Positions 33,006 through 43,974 of a stretch of 64,000 bases of DNA are shown in pieces. Position 1 is the stretch's first letter, and every line of letters starts with the position of its first letter. Source of the stretch: Synanceia verrucosa (taxonomy: Eukaryota > Chordata > Actinopteri > Perciformes > Synanceiidae); contig CM056552.1 in the NCBI GenBank assembly GCA_029721515.1, positions 30,415,892 to 30,479,891 on the forward strand, read 5' to 3'. The notes beneath the pieces are model-generated. The model searched no databases. It had not been told where the DNA came from and worked only from the letters and a program-made list of their open reading frames with translations. The position numbers and the translations under genes are program-made.

Positions 33006-33996
33006 AGAATGAGTTGTTAAAAAGTTAGAAAGATATGGGCAAATTCCAACTTCCTGGATCAATAAGTCAAATACAGTCTGATCTAAAGATATAAACGATG
33101 CATTTCTACAGTGTTGGTGATGCACATGATGAGCTACAACCGTAGTTTCACCGGAATAATGATCCCCAGTGCTCCACGGAAAACATTACTTGTGCAGAGA
33201 CAGTAGAAGGACTGTCTACAAAGTGTACAAAGTGCAACACCACAAAGACAAATAACTTATACATTATAAACTGTAGCACCACATTCAGCTCAGACACAGG
33301 AATATTGTGTTGACTGAAAATAATAATGTGAATATGTTATTGAATATTACTCCCATAAAAATCAATCAGTAATCCATAAAAAATGACATAAAATCTTTTT
33401 TGTCAAAATCATTTTAATATCAGCAGCGTGAGGCAAGTGAGATGTGTCTGAGCTAAATGTGATGATGCTCAGCTATTATGTAGAAGTTCGAGACCTGACT
33501 GCCCCTGCCTCAGAGCAACAACTTGTGGAGGTAGAGACAGAAACAAACCCTGTGTCAAACTGTGTATAGAAGGCACTGAGAGCTCTGAAATATGTTGCAT
33601 CAGTAATAGCATGTTTCTGTTTTACTTGGTATTTGAAGAATCTCTCAATTCAAGGAGTCATATTTACTCTGGAAGCATCCTAAGCCCTCACAGCTGCTAC
33701 CTATCAGTCAGCATGTGCACACATTGGTGGATATTTTCATAACTCTTCCCTTGTGATCAACAGAACAGAAGGCAGAATCCTGTCTAAAACCATCTTTGTG
33801 TTATTTATTCTGATAGTACAGACAAGATGGCTTGGCATCCAACATTTAAAAAAATGTGTATTTTACATTTGGGGACTTGTGCATAATTACTTTCTGGTCA
33901 CATAAATAGGCAGTAGTATTACATAAAAGATGTACACATGTGCGCATGTGTAAAGATTTAGAGATTGCCGAACATGTTTTACCACATTTGAAAGTA
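33006..33996. other. Unassigned stretch
   Basis: No coding similarity. The first 350 bp may be part of the element carrying the AATAAAGTC array. Confidence 0.3.
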
Positions 33997-35206
33997 CACT
34001 ATATTGCCAAAAGTATTCGCTCACCTGCCTTGACTCACATATGAACTTAAGTGACGTCCCATTTCTAATCCATATGGTTCAATATGACATCGGTCCACCC
34101 TTTGCAGCTATAACAGCTTCAACTCTTCTAGGAAGGCTGTTCACAAGGTTTAGGAGTGTGTTTATGGGAATTTCTGACCATTCTTCCAGAAGTGTATTTG
34201 TGAGGTCACACACTGATGTTGGACGAGAAGGCCTGGCTCTCAGTCTCTACTCTAATTCATCCCAAAGGTGTTCTATCGGGTTGAGGTCAGGACTCTGTGC
34301 AGGCCAGTCAAGTTCATCCACACCAGACTCTGTCATCCATGTCTTTATGGACCTTGCTTTGTGCACTGGTGCACAGTCATGTTGGAAGAGGAAGGACCAG
34401 CTCCAAACTGTTCCCACAAAGTTGGGAGCATGGCATTGTCCAAAATGTCTTGGTATACTGAAGCATTCAGAGTTCCTTTCACTGGAACTAAGGGGCCAAG
34501 CCCAGCTCCTGAAAAACAACCCCACACCATAATCCCCCCTCCACCAAACTTCACACTTGGCACAATGCAGTCCAACAAGTATCATTCTCCTGGCAACCAC
34601 CAAACCCAGACTCGTCCATCAGATTGCCAGATGGAGAAGTGTGATTTGTCACTCCAGAGAACGTGTCTCCACTGCTCTAGAGTCCAGTGGCGGCGTGTTT
34701 TACACCACTGCATCCGACACTTTGCATTGCACTTGGTAATGTATGGCTTGGATGCAGCTGCTCGGCCATGGAAACCCATTCCATGAAGCTCTCTGCACAC
34801 TGTTGAGCTAATCTGAAGGCCACATGAAGTTTGGAGGTCTGTAGCGATTGACTCTGCAGAAAGTTGGTGACCTCTTTGCACTATGCGCCTCAGCATCCGC
34901 TGACCCTGCTCCATCAGTTTACGTGGCCTACCTCTTCGTGGCTGAGTTGCTGTCGTTCCCAAACGCTTCCACGTTCTTATAATACAGTATTTATAATACA
35001 ATATTTGTTGCACAGGTGGCATCCTATCACAGTTCCACGCTGGAATTCAGTGAGCTCCTGAGAGCGACCCATTCTTTCACAAATGTTTGTAAAAGCAGTC
35101 TGCATGCCTAGGTGCTTGATTTTATACACCTATCACCATGGAAGTGATTGGAACACCTGATTCTGATTATTTGGATGGGTGAGTGAATACTTTTGGCAAT
35201 ATGGTG
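33997..35206 (-). mobile_element. Tc1-like element, second family, complete but dead
   Basis: The left end CACTATATTGCCAAAAGTAT at 33997 and the matching right end, closing ...GGCAATATGGTG at 35206, are flanked by TA on both sides (33995-33996 and 35207-35208). At 1210 bp it is the most complete of the three family members here (others at 15894 and 21017). The inverted repeats differ at several bases. The transposase gene fills the interior on the minus strand and is frameshifted. Confidence 0.92.
34079..35072 (-). pseudogene. Tc1-like transposase, frameshifted
   Basis: The start ATG is at 35070-35072 (MGRS). The helix-turn-helix part contains an insertion-like repeat of TATTATAATACAGTATT near 34975-35000. 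Then come the GRPRKLME AT-hook-like motif and the catalytic domain. The first catalytic Asp is kept, but the next residue is Lys instead of the usual Glu (WSDKSHF). A one-base deletion near 34395 shifts the frame between FGAG and FLFQHDCAPVH. SPDLNPIEHLWDELE is followed at once by a stop near 34247. The remaining tail runs to 34079. No active enzyme could be made. Confidence 0.88.
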
Positions 35207-36414
35207 TATGTGGAAGATTAAACAAAAGATTTTGAGCAAAAATGCTTCCATTACATAGGATTAGATAAAAAATTTGTTATTACAATTACCTTACATGATA
35301 TAATGACTGGTTGTGGGCAGCTGTGGCTCAGATTTAGATTGGACATACAAAAGTCTTACATATTTTGTGAGGAAATGGTTTTCCAGGTGAACCCAAATGC
35401 ACAACTCTGAGACAGGCAGGGGTGCAGGAGTAGGGAGACCGGAGATGCCCTACACTGATTACTATACTGAACTAAAAAAAAGGGGGGAAAACACAAAACC
35501 ACTTGCCAATATAGGAGGGAAAACCATTTACAAATATATCTAGAAACCAAAAGAAACTTGCTGAAGAGGCTATGAAACTTATTAACATAAAACACTCGCT
35601 GAGGAGGATGATAACAGACTAAGGGGACTCACTACCTAGAACTAAAGATGTTCAAAAGGAGGCTAGAGATAAAACACCAGAAAAGAAACTGAAACCTATA
35701 CTAGAAAAGGCTATGAAAATCTACAAAACAAAATAACACCTGCTACTCAGACACAATGAGGAGGGACTAAGACTAATAAACTAAAATAAACCAGTTCTTT
35801 GAACTCAAGAGGCTATGAAAAGTTAACAACAAAAGAACTCTGGCTAAAGAGTTAAAACAACTACGCTCACAACAAAAATGCTTCTTGCTAGGGAGGAAGT
35901 GAACTATAATAAAAAAAAAAACAAAACTTAAAACTAAAGCTGTAAAACTTACAAAAGGAAACCACTGGGGAGCCAAGAGGGAAACGCTGAAATCACAGGA
36001 GGCTGGAAACACTGGAGACCTGAGACTGGCTGGAAAAACTTGAGAATTGAGCTTGAGCTTGAGACTGAGGGTGTTTTCATACTTGGTCCCTTTCAGCCCT
36101 TCAAACCAACTCAGACCGATGACTCAGCATTTTTTGCTCATATGTGACTACAACAACCGTACTCATACCCTTGAAGTGAACCTGAGTACGGTTTGCTTAA
36201 AGTCAGCGGTACGCCTTATCTGTGCATTGTGAACACAAAGCGCGCCAGGTTCTCTTTGTTTTTTTTTCACTGGATTGTAACCTCCTTCACTTGCCGTAGA
36301 ATTGTCATGTGACTGTAGCCGGAAAAACTCAGCGGTAGAGGATCCAAAACATGGGTTGCTTCTGAAATTCCACACTACACTACATACTCAATATGTGTTC
36401 TATCGTTCAACATG

Positions 36415-37958
36415 TAATCATGGTCAAAAGTTTACATACACTTGTAGAAGAACATAATGTCATGGCTCTCTTGAGTTTCCAGTTACTTCTACAACTCAGA
36501 TTTTTCTCTGATAGAGTGATTGGAACAGATAGTTCTTTGTCACAAAAACATTCGTGAAGTTTGGTTCTTTTATGACTTTATTATGGGTCAACTGAAAATG
36601 TGACCAAACCTGCTGGGTCAAAAACATATATACAGCAACATGAATTGGCAAATTTGGTGACTTAGAAAGTTGTGTCATAGCATGGCCTCTTAACTTCTTG
36701 TAAGTGATCATGAGTGACTACAGCTGGTGACTTATCTGAGGCCATTTAAATAGGACGCATTGGATACAAACGTCCACAAACACTACAATGGGAAAGTCAA
36801 AGGAGCTCAGCACGGATCTGAAAAAGTGAATCATTGACTTGAACAAGTCAGAAAAGTCACTTGGAGCCATTTCAACGCAGCTGCAGGTCCCAAGAGCAAC
36901 AGTGCAAACAATTGTTTGTAAGTATAAAGTGCATGGCACTGTTTTGTCACTGCCACAATCAAGAAGGAAATGCAAGCTATCACCTGCTGCTGAGAGAAAA
37001 CTGGTCAGGAGGGTGAAGAGTCAACCGAGAACCACCAAAATGCAGATCTGCCAAGAATTAGAAGCTGCTGGAACACAGGTGTCAGTGTCCACAGTCAAGT
37101 GTGTTTTGTATCGCCATGGACTGAGAGGCTGCTGTGCAAGAAGGAAGCCCTTGATCCAAAAGCAGCACCTTATGGCTCGACTGAAGTTTGCTGCTGATCA
37201 CGTGGACAAAGATAAGACCTTCTGGAGGAAAGTTCTGTGGTCAGACCAAACAAAAATCGAGCTGTTTGGCCACAATGCCCAGCAATATGTTTGGGGGAGA
37301 AAAGGTAAGGCCTTTAACACCATGCCTACCATCAAGCATGGTGGTGGTAATATTATGCTGTGGGGCTGTTTTGCTGCCAATGGAACTGGTGCTTTACAGA
37401 GAGTAAATGGGATAATGAAGAAGGAGGATTACCTTCAAATTCTTCAAGATAACCTAAAATTATCAGCCTGAAGGTTGGGTCTTGGGTGCAGCTGGGTGTT
37501 CCAACAGGACAATGACCCCAAACCAAACACACATCAAAAGTGGTAATGGAATGGCTAAACCAGGCTAGAATTAAGGTTTTAGAATGGCCTTCCCAAAGTC
37601 CTGACTTAAACCCCATTGAAAACGTGGACAATGCTGAAGTAACAAGTCCATGTCAGAAAGCCAACAAATTTAACTGAACTGCACCAATTCCATTAAGAGG
37701 AGCGGTCAAAGATTGAAGTGAAGTGAAAATGGCCAAAGGACATGTAACCAAATATTAGCATTGCTGTATGTATATTTTTGACCCAGCAGATTTGGTCACA
37801 TTTTCAGTTGAACCATAATAAAGTTATAAAAGAACCAAACTTCATGAATGTTTTTGTGACAAAGAAGTATCTGTTCCAATCACTCTATCAGAGAAAAATC
37901 AGAGACAGCCATGACATTATGTTCTTTACAAGTGTATGTAAACTTTTGACCACAACTG
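36415..37958 (+). mobile_element. Tc1-like element, third family, long inverted repeats
   Basis: Outer ends carry GGTCAAAAGTTTACATACAC in inverted orientation. The inverted repeats run about 200-230 bp on each side, with an inner copy of the motif (GGGTCAAAAACATATATACA on the left), an IR/DR arrangement. The left arm has about 20 extra bases (TTCCAGTTACTTCTACAACT). The right end has TA at 37959-37960. The left flank reads TG, so that duplication has decayed or the terminus lost bases. Confidence 0.88.
36788..37740 (+). pseudogene. Tc1-like transposase, third family, broken
   Basis: The natural ATG at 36788 begins MGKSKELSTD, and a TGA stop interrupts it at 36827-36829. After that the frame is open to 37471 and encodes helix-turn-helix regions (LGAISTQLQVPRATVQTI; QELEAAGTQVSVSTV) and the start of the catalytic domain, with WSDQTKIELFG containing the first Asp and IKHGGGNIMLWGCF. 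A frame change near 37470 follows. VFQQDNDPK with the second Asp, and SPDLNPIENV with the Glu, appear in other frames, separated by more stops. It is inactive. It differs clearly from the transposases at 11959 and 34079. Confidence 0.88.
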
Positions 37959-38954
37959 TACTTTTGAGTGAACAAATGTAGTATGCATCTTTTCTGATGC
38001 ACTGCTTAGTGCGGAAGTGACGCAACCTCTTGCCGGTTGGATTGGAGACGCGTAACCGTGGTAACCCTTGCCAACCTCACCAGCAATCTGTGGTATTAAT
38101 ACATCTAGTAATAACAATCTGATAATACATCCTTGATATATTATTATTATATATGTTGATAACCATGATTGTCCGTTGTATTCTCGTCACCGCTGCATTG
38201 CATTTATGCCGGCGTAGTGTTCAGTGCTCCCATGCTGTAATATTTACCGTAAATAGTATGCACCTCACGTACTATTGGGTTCATACTAAGGTTTCAGACA
38301 TACTGAAAAATCTCACATACTGTTTTAGGATACTCAATAGCATGTTAGTATGAAATTTCAGATGCAGCTTTTTGTGCTCACATGTAATCTGGCTAACTCC
38401 ATTTTCCCAATGAATAACCAGAAAACACAGGAGGGTAAACATGGCAGCAGACATTTTGTTCCAAGTGAAAACTACCCAGAATTCAGTGCATTGGGGGTTT
38501 GAGAGCTCTTGGGGACCAGGCATGAATAGAAAGGGGACTGAGACCCAATGAAGGCTGAACTGGACCAGAAAGAACCCGGTCCTCTTTGTAATAAACTCAG
38601 AATGTGAACACAAAAAGAACTGACTTTTTTCTGTTGGTCCACTTTTTGGTCCACTTACAGAGGACTGAGTTTGGTCTTAAAGGAGACTATGTATGAAAAC
38701 ACCCTGTGACTGAGACTGAGCACATGATCAGACAAGATGCTCACACAAAGACAAAGGAGATACAGGACTATTTAAACATGAGGTAATGGAACACAGGTGG
38801 AAACAACCAGGGCGGGGCAAGACAATCACAAAGGTGGGAAACACCTAAAACAAGAGGGAGACAGGATTACTGGAAAATAAAATGACAGGACAACATTCAG
38901 GCACAAGACAAAATGGGTAACAATTAAAACAGACAGACGGGGCATGGCATATTG

Positions 38955-39344
38955 TTTTTAAATTTCTCCCAGTCTGAAATATTAACATGAAACCTTTATT
39001 AAGCTCTGACTGGTCAGCAGGCATGTTTTTATTCCAGTTGATCCCTATCTCTTATCTGAACCACCACTTACCATTTACCATTGTTGTGGGCTGTGTTCTC
39101 AAAGTAGTAAAGCCAGTTTTAGCTTTGCTTTAAACCACCCTGAACTAAGAGTGTCCCTGAACTAATGGTAAAAATACATTACACCAACTGACAAACCTTG
39201 TATTATAATGCTGTTTTGAATGCTGCCTTTAAAACTTATGATGGCATATGTTCAATAGCTACATAATTTTGAGAATGATATAATGTTTTTTTCACTTCAG
39301 CAACTTCATTTTTAAAGTGAACATTGAAAAAAAAATCCTGCCCA
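38955..39344. other. Unassigned stretch
   Basis: Nothing recognised. Confidence 0.3.
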
Positions 39345-39475
39345 GGTCTGCCCCATGCAGACACAGGGAGAACATGCAAACCCCACACAGAAAGGCCCCG
39401 GGCCTGGAATTGAACCCGGCACCTTCTTGCTCTGAGGCGACAGTGCTAACCTGCACCGCCATGCTGCCCTGTGTA
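39345..39475 (-). mobile_element. SINE head fragment, minus strand
   Basis: The reverse complement gives GGGCAGCATGGCGGTGCAGG, TTAGCACTGTCGCCTCAGAG, the B-box-like GGGTTCAATTCC (near 39412) and TTTGCATGTTCTCCCTGTG. It is the 5' part of the SINE seen at 23900 and 26289; its 3' two thirds are missing. Confidence 0.82.
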
Positions 39476-40375
39476 GATGACAAAACTATGAAATGACAAA
39501 TTACGTACTATTAAAGGTCAAGTTTACCTTTGTTTAAGCAGCTTCTGGTAGGGGTTTCCAGATCTCCCAGCTTATCAACGTGTCCTTTCTGTGTGCTGCC
39601 TTTGTCCACTCTCATCTCATTTGTACTTCTAATGCCTGTTTCTGGGAGATGGTGTGCTGACAAGGCACACTGTTATAATGATTCATGTATACACCAAATG
39701 GGATATCTCAAACGTCCCTGAATTAGGGAGGGTGTGCTTCCCTGATAAGATTTGCTCGCAAGCTTCCCTGGAGTTAATGGCTTTAATGCAGGATGTGAGT
39801 ACTTGTTTACAGCTAGTTGTTACACAGCACACATGAGTGTGGAGAGACTTCATAAGTTCCATTCAACACTAAATTTACTCTGTGATTCCACACTCAAATA
39901 AATTCTGTTTGATGTAGAATGTAATACATAGGTTATATCAGACAGATCAATGTCAGCATGTCTGTTCAGATTGTCTATCCACCCAGAACACCACGCTGTT
40001 TGATGTGCGTTGAATTATTCAATTTTGAAATGAGCTTTTATGTGCAATGTCAGTACATGTGTGAGTTTAAAATTCACGTCACAGGGACTGCAGACAAGGA
40101 TAGCAGATGTATAAAACATCAAACCAAAAAGTTGAATGTTTCTGTCATGTGAGGTTACAGATTAGTTTTATTTTCTTCAAGAATATGAACCAAAACAGAG
40201 GATGAGGGATCAGTCTCTGGGACTGGGTCAAAATGCCACAACAACCGTTTCTCACATGCAAAAAGTGTGAAAGGTGCCAGTCACGCTTACTAATGAGGAG
40301 TTCAGGTGGCGACGTAAATCTCGCAATTCTAATCCAGCGCCCCACGGCCACAGCAGGAAACATGCAATTGTGCTA
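39476..40375. other. Unassigned stretch
   Basis: No similarity recognised; short ORFs lack domains. Confidence 0.3.
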
Positions 40376-42150
40376 AATAATGAAACCAATCCAACTTAAT
40401 TTGTCAAGCACTTTACAACAACCAAGTTGACCAAAGTGCTGTACAGAAAAAAAGAAATAAGACATCATGCATAGAAAGACATACCAGCTCACATGTGGCC
40501 CAAAGATAAAGTACAACAATAAAACAAAAGGCATAAAACATGAAAATCTCATACTAGGTGTCAAAGGCGATGGAGAAGAGACGGTTTTTTAAAAGTGATT
40601 TAAAAACTGACAAAGAAGACGCTTGTTTAACGTGCATAGGCAGATCATTCCATAATGTAGGAGCCGACACAGCAAAGGCACGGTCCCCTCTGAGCTTCTG
40701 CTTAGATTTAGGCACACTCAGGAGCAGCTGATCATTAGGGGTGGGCGTATCGATCTAAATATCGATAGTATTGATACCAAGATGAGTATTGGTATCGCAT
40801 CGATACTAGCATGATGAGATTGATACTTCAGTTGCATTTTTGCTTCTACACGTCTAGCAAATTACCACAGACTTCATATGAGCGCAACGTCTGTGCAAGC
40901 AGCGCACCTCTCTCTCTCTCTCTCTCTGCTCTGCTGGAGAGCGGAAGTCGTGAGGGCGCTGTGTGGACTTTATTCACTGCAGCTGACAGGGACACTGCCA
41001 CATGTGATGTGTACAAAATGACATTCGCCGCCACCAATTAAATTTAAACACATGAAAGCAGTTCACCCTGGAGAGAACTGCGAGCTGCAGAAAAGTATGA
41101 CGAAGGAGGAGGAAGGGAGACCCCCGACACAGAGACAGAGGTCTCTGGCAGAAGCTTTTCAGCCCCCCCCCCCAAAAAAAAAAAAATCAGGAGTATCTAG
41201 GTAATCTCCAGCATTAAGCAATGTTTTTTCACAGTGATCAGAGAGGCAATTTTAGCAGACAGATTAAACTGTTATCATAAATTCAGCCAGTTGAAAAAAA
41301 AATCTTAATTATTTTACTGGAACTCTGGAAAAATATACACTTATATAAAGAAATATTTAATAAATTGTTTATTATATTTTAATATTTATTATTATTTGTG
41401 TATTTATTATAATCAACTAATTAAAGGCAAGTTATTAATTATTCAATGATGATGACATTTCAAGTAAAAAGTATCGGTATTGGTATCAGCGATACTAGCC
41501 CAGCATTTACTTGGTATCGGATCAATACCAAAATTCCCAGCATCGCCCACCCCTACTGACCATGTAATCTGAGAGGGCGGGCGGGTACATAGGGGTGTAG
41601 AAGCTCAGAGAGGTAGGGCGGGGCAAGCAAATAACATAATTTTAAAATGGATTGGGAATTGAATAGACAGTCAGTGGAGTGAGGCTAAAATAAGGGAGAT
41701 GTGCTCATATTTTCATGTGCCAGTTAAGAGACGTGCAGTTGCATTTTGTACCATCTGTAGACGGGCGATGGAGAACCCACTGACCCCCACATACAGTGCG
41801 TTAGAGTAGTCCAGCCGAGTGGTTACAAAGGCGTGGATTACTGTCTCAAAGTGCTTCCTTGGAAGAATTGGCTTTATTTTGGCCAGCTGCCTCAAATGGA
41901 AAAGGCTAGATTTTACAACAGCATTAATCTGACAGTCAAGGTTAAGTTCAGGGTCCATTTTAAACCCAAGGTTTGTGATATTTGATTAAATATTTTGGGG
42001 CCCAGATCTACAAGGGGGTCCCAGTGGCGCCACCAAAAACCATCACTTGTGTCTTTTTGTCATTAAAATTTAAAAAGTTAAGAGCCATTCAGGCCTTTAT
42101 GTCATCAAGACACTGAGGTAATCGTCTGACAGAGTGTTCATCTTTCTTTT
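40376..42150 (-). pseudogene. LINE 3' part split by a hAT-type element
   Basis: Minus strand, 5'-truncated. From 42110 downward: LNDIKAWMALNFLNFN and KKTQVMVFGG, then MDPELNLDCQINAVVKSSLF (near 41940) and AFVTTRLDYSNALYVG (near 41810). LQMVQNATARLLTGT follows at about 41715. After the inserted element, DRAFAVSAPTLWNDLPMHV occurs near 40660 and SLLKNRLFSIAF near 40590. These are the C-terminal RT and thumb motifs of a fish LINE close to the one at 42963. The 3' end near 40376 reads GTAAAGTGCTTGACAAATTA. Between 41710 and 40735 some coding sequence is also missing or scrambled. Dead copy. Confidence 0.85.
40736..41555. mobile_element. hAT-type nonautonomous element, 820 bp, 8-bp target duplication
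   Basis: The ends TAGGGGTGGGCG and CGCCCACCCCTA are perfect 12-bp inverted repeats. The flanks are CTGATCAT (40728-40735) and CTGACCAT (41556-41563), an 8-bp duplication with one mismatch, diagnostic for hAT. Subterminal ATCGATA/GATACTA and GGTATCGG words recur near both ends. The interior has a CT microsatellite (40907-40928) and a poly-C/poly-A tract (41164-41186), but no transposase. It sits inside the LINE at 40376, giving the order of insertion. Confidence 0.92.
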
Positions 42151-42170
42151 TAAGAGGCACGTAAATTGAA

Positions 42171-42960
42171 AGTTACGAAGGTAACTACGGTTCTATGAAT
42201 CCAGGATGACTGCCACAGGCGGTGCTTTAAGCACTGAATATCTCCATCTCGCACATGCACAGGTCGAGTATGTTTACCAACAAAGTGACTCGTGACCTCC
42301 GCGTGACGCAGGCTTGGCTATATCTTCTGGTGTCATGAGCAAGTCACCTCCGATGGAATCTTCTTGTGAAACCACAAGGAGTGACAGAACGCTCTGGTGG
42401 TCATCCGGGATTTATAGAACCATAGTTACCTTCGTAACTGTTGCTCTATTTCATCCCTCCTGACCGCCAGAGGCGGTGCTTTAAGGACTGGGTGACCCAT
42501 ACCAACACGGTCACGAGGAATCCAAGTACATACCTCACTGAGTGGAAGCAGAGGAACTTGGCAGCAGGGCTACTCCCAGTGGATAGGGCATCTAGCACCA
42601 GGGGTAGATCCCATGCCAGAATTCTCGGGGCTCGAGGGGGATGCAGCCTCAGTGCCCCTTTCAGGAAAAGGGACACCAAGCTAGGCCTCCCACCATGATG
42701 TCATTAACCAGAGCATGTTGGCATGAAACAGCTGCCACGTAAACTCTCAAAGTGGAGAAAGAGTGACCGTTATCTAGACGTGACTGTAGAAACTCCAGAA
42801 TAATAGGAACGGAACAATATACCGGCTCCTCTTGTCTGACTGCACTCCATTCAGAAAACAGTCTCCCCCTGCACTCGTACTGCAAGTGAGTGGATGGTGC
42901 TCTGGCATTAAGGATGGTATTCCTGACGGTCCGCATACAATCTCTCAGTAATAAGAGATT
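42171..42960 (-). mobile_element. DIRS-type retroelement fragment, minus strand
   Basis: The fragment holds part of a tyrosine recombinase gene plus a terminal region. The terminal region has inverted repeats AGTTACGAAGGTAACTA at 42171 and its reverse complement ending at 42439. It also has a direct repeat of CAGGCGGTGCTTTAAG / GAGGCGGTGCTTTAAG at about 42215 and 42470. Such complex inverted and direct terminal repeats, instead of simple LTRs, are typical of DIRS elements. The right edge meets the LINE at 42963. Confidence 0.75.
42446..42936 (-). pseudogene. DIRS tyrosine recombinase, N-terminal part
   Basis: From 42936 down, the frame reads MRTVRNTILNARAPSTHLQY, FSEWSAVRQEEPVYCSVP, LEFLQSRLDNGHSFSTLRVY and VAAVSCQHALV. 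This is the core-binding (SAM-like) domain of a phage-integrase-type recombinase. After a frame change near 42670 it continues LFLKGALRLHPPRAPRI and WDLPLVLDAL. The catalytic domain with its Arg, His-x-x-Arg and Tyr is missing: the gene is joined directly to terminal repeat sequence near 42590. It cannot recombine DNA. Confidence 0.75.
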
Positions 42961-43230
42961 GTTTCAAGTCAAGTCAAGTCAAGTTTATTTGTATAGCCCA
43001 ATATCACAAATTATGAATTTGCCCCATTGGGCTTTACAATCTCTACAGGATATGAAACCCTCTGTCCTTTACAAATGACCCTCGCATCGACTAAGGAAAA
43101 ACTCCTGTCCAGGATGGACAGACATGCAATTGATGCCATGTGTACAAAATAACAACAATGAAAACACATTAACAATACATATAAAATTGTATGGAAATGT
43201 CCAACTCAATATAACAACAGGTAATATAAA

Positions 43231-43234
<4 letters not shown>

Positions 43235-43268
<34 letters not shown>
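43235..43268. repeat. (TA)n microsatellite
   Basis: About sixteen TA units in the LINE 3' UTR. Confidence 0.97.
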
Positions 43269-43269
<1 letters not shown>

Positions 43270-43974
43270 AAGCCTGGGCAGCACGTCTTCCACTCCACCA
43301 CACCAACCAGAAGAAGCCTCCGCAAGATGACCTCGTCACCACCACGTCACTCAGAACCAGAAGATGAAGCCTGACTGGTCTGCACAACCACTACTCCACC
43401 AGGTAGACTGGGTCCATGGATACCTGTGAGATGAGAACGCACAGGGACTACGAGCCACAAAACTAATCTGCAGCATGTGTTAAAGGGAGGAAGAGTAAAC
43501 ACATCCTCTTCTCCACTACTCTAACAGATACAACCTGAGCAGCATCGCCTCTTCTCCATCTCACCACCATCACGACAGACGGAGCCTGGATGACACCACC
43601 TCCTTCTCACCAAGTAGCCTCGGCTCACGGACACCTGGGAGCTGAGAGCACAGGGACTCCGGGGAAGAAGATGAGTTAGTAAAATGACTTAATGGAGGCA
43701 TCGAAATGAAGAAGAAGAGAAGCTCAGTGTGTCAGAGGAAGTCCCCCGGCAGTCTAGACCTATAGCAGCATAACTAAGGATTGATCCAAGGCAGCCTCAG
43801 TCTTGGATCAGTCCTAACTATAAGCACTATCAAAAAGGAAAATCTTAAGCCTACTCTTGAATAAGGGGATGGTGTCTGCCTCCTGGACTGAAAGAGGGAG
43901 TTGGTTCCACCGAAAAGGAGCTTGATAACTGAAAGCTCTAGCTCCCATTCTACTTTTATAAACCCTAGGAACCG

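Larger units (their letters stand above)
36355..38368. mobile_element. Second nested DNA element (CTGAAATTYCAYACTA ends)
   Basis: The left end GTTGCTTCTGAAATTCCACA and reversed right end GCTGCATCTGAAATTTCATA form inverted termini. Both continue with ACTA and TACTCAATA-like words. It lies wholly inside the GGGTGTTTTCATAC element and surrounds the Tc1-like copy. No target duplication could be fixed. There is no coding capacity besides the inserted Tc1-like gene. Confidence 0.6.
36069..38704. mobile_element. DNA transposon inside the LTR (GGGTGTTTTCATAC ends)
   Basis: The left end GGGTGTTTTCATACTTGGTC and reversed right end GGGTGTTTTCATACATAGTC are clear inverted repeats, with further similarity (ACCAA, ACTCAG) over about 50 bp. 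The host LTR reads GAGACTGA on the left and TGTGACTGAGACTGAG on the right. An 8-bp duplication is therefore plausible but masked by the local GACTGA repeat. It has no transposase of its own and is probably a nonautonomous hAT-type element. Its original interior is split by the next insertion. Confidence 0.75.
35366..38949 (-). mobile_element. Solo LTR, minus strand, split by nested DNA elements
   Basis: Read on the minus strand, the LTR begins TGCCATGCCCCGTCTGTCTG at 38949. It includes a TATA-like TTTAAATAG near 38770 and resumes after the insertion at 36068. It ends ...GGTTCACCTGGAAAACCATT and CCTCACA at 35366. The flanks are TATTT (35361-35365) and TATTG (38950-38954), a 4-of-5 match to an LTR-type duplication. 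The LTR proper is about 950 bp (703 plus 245). The part at 35520-36000 is internally repetitive (GAGGCTATGAAA words). No gag or pol is present. I judge it a Ty3/gypsy-type solo LTR from general resemblance to fish LTRs. Confidence 0.65.

Noticed and set aside
34041..34786. 163- and 172-codon plus-strand ORFs
   Set aside because: Antisense shadows of the transposase remnant at 34079-35072.
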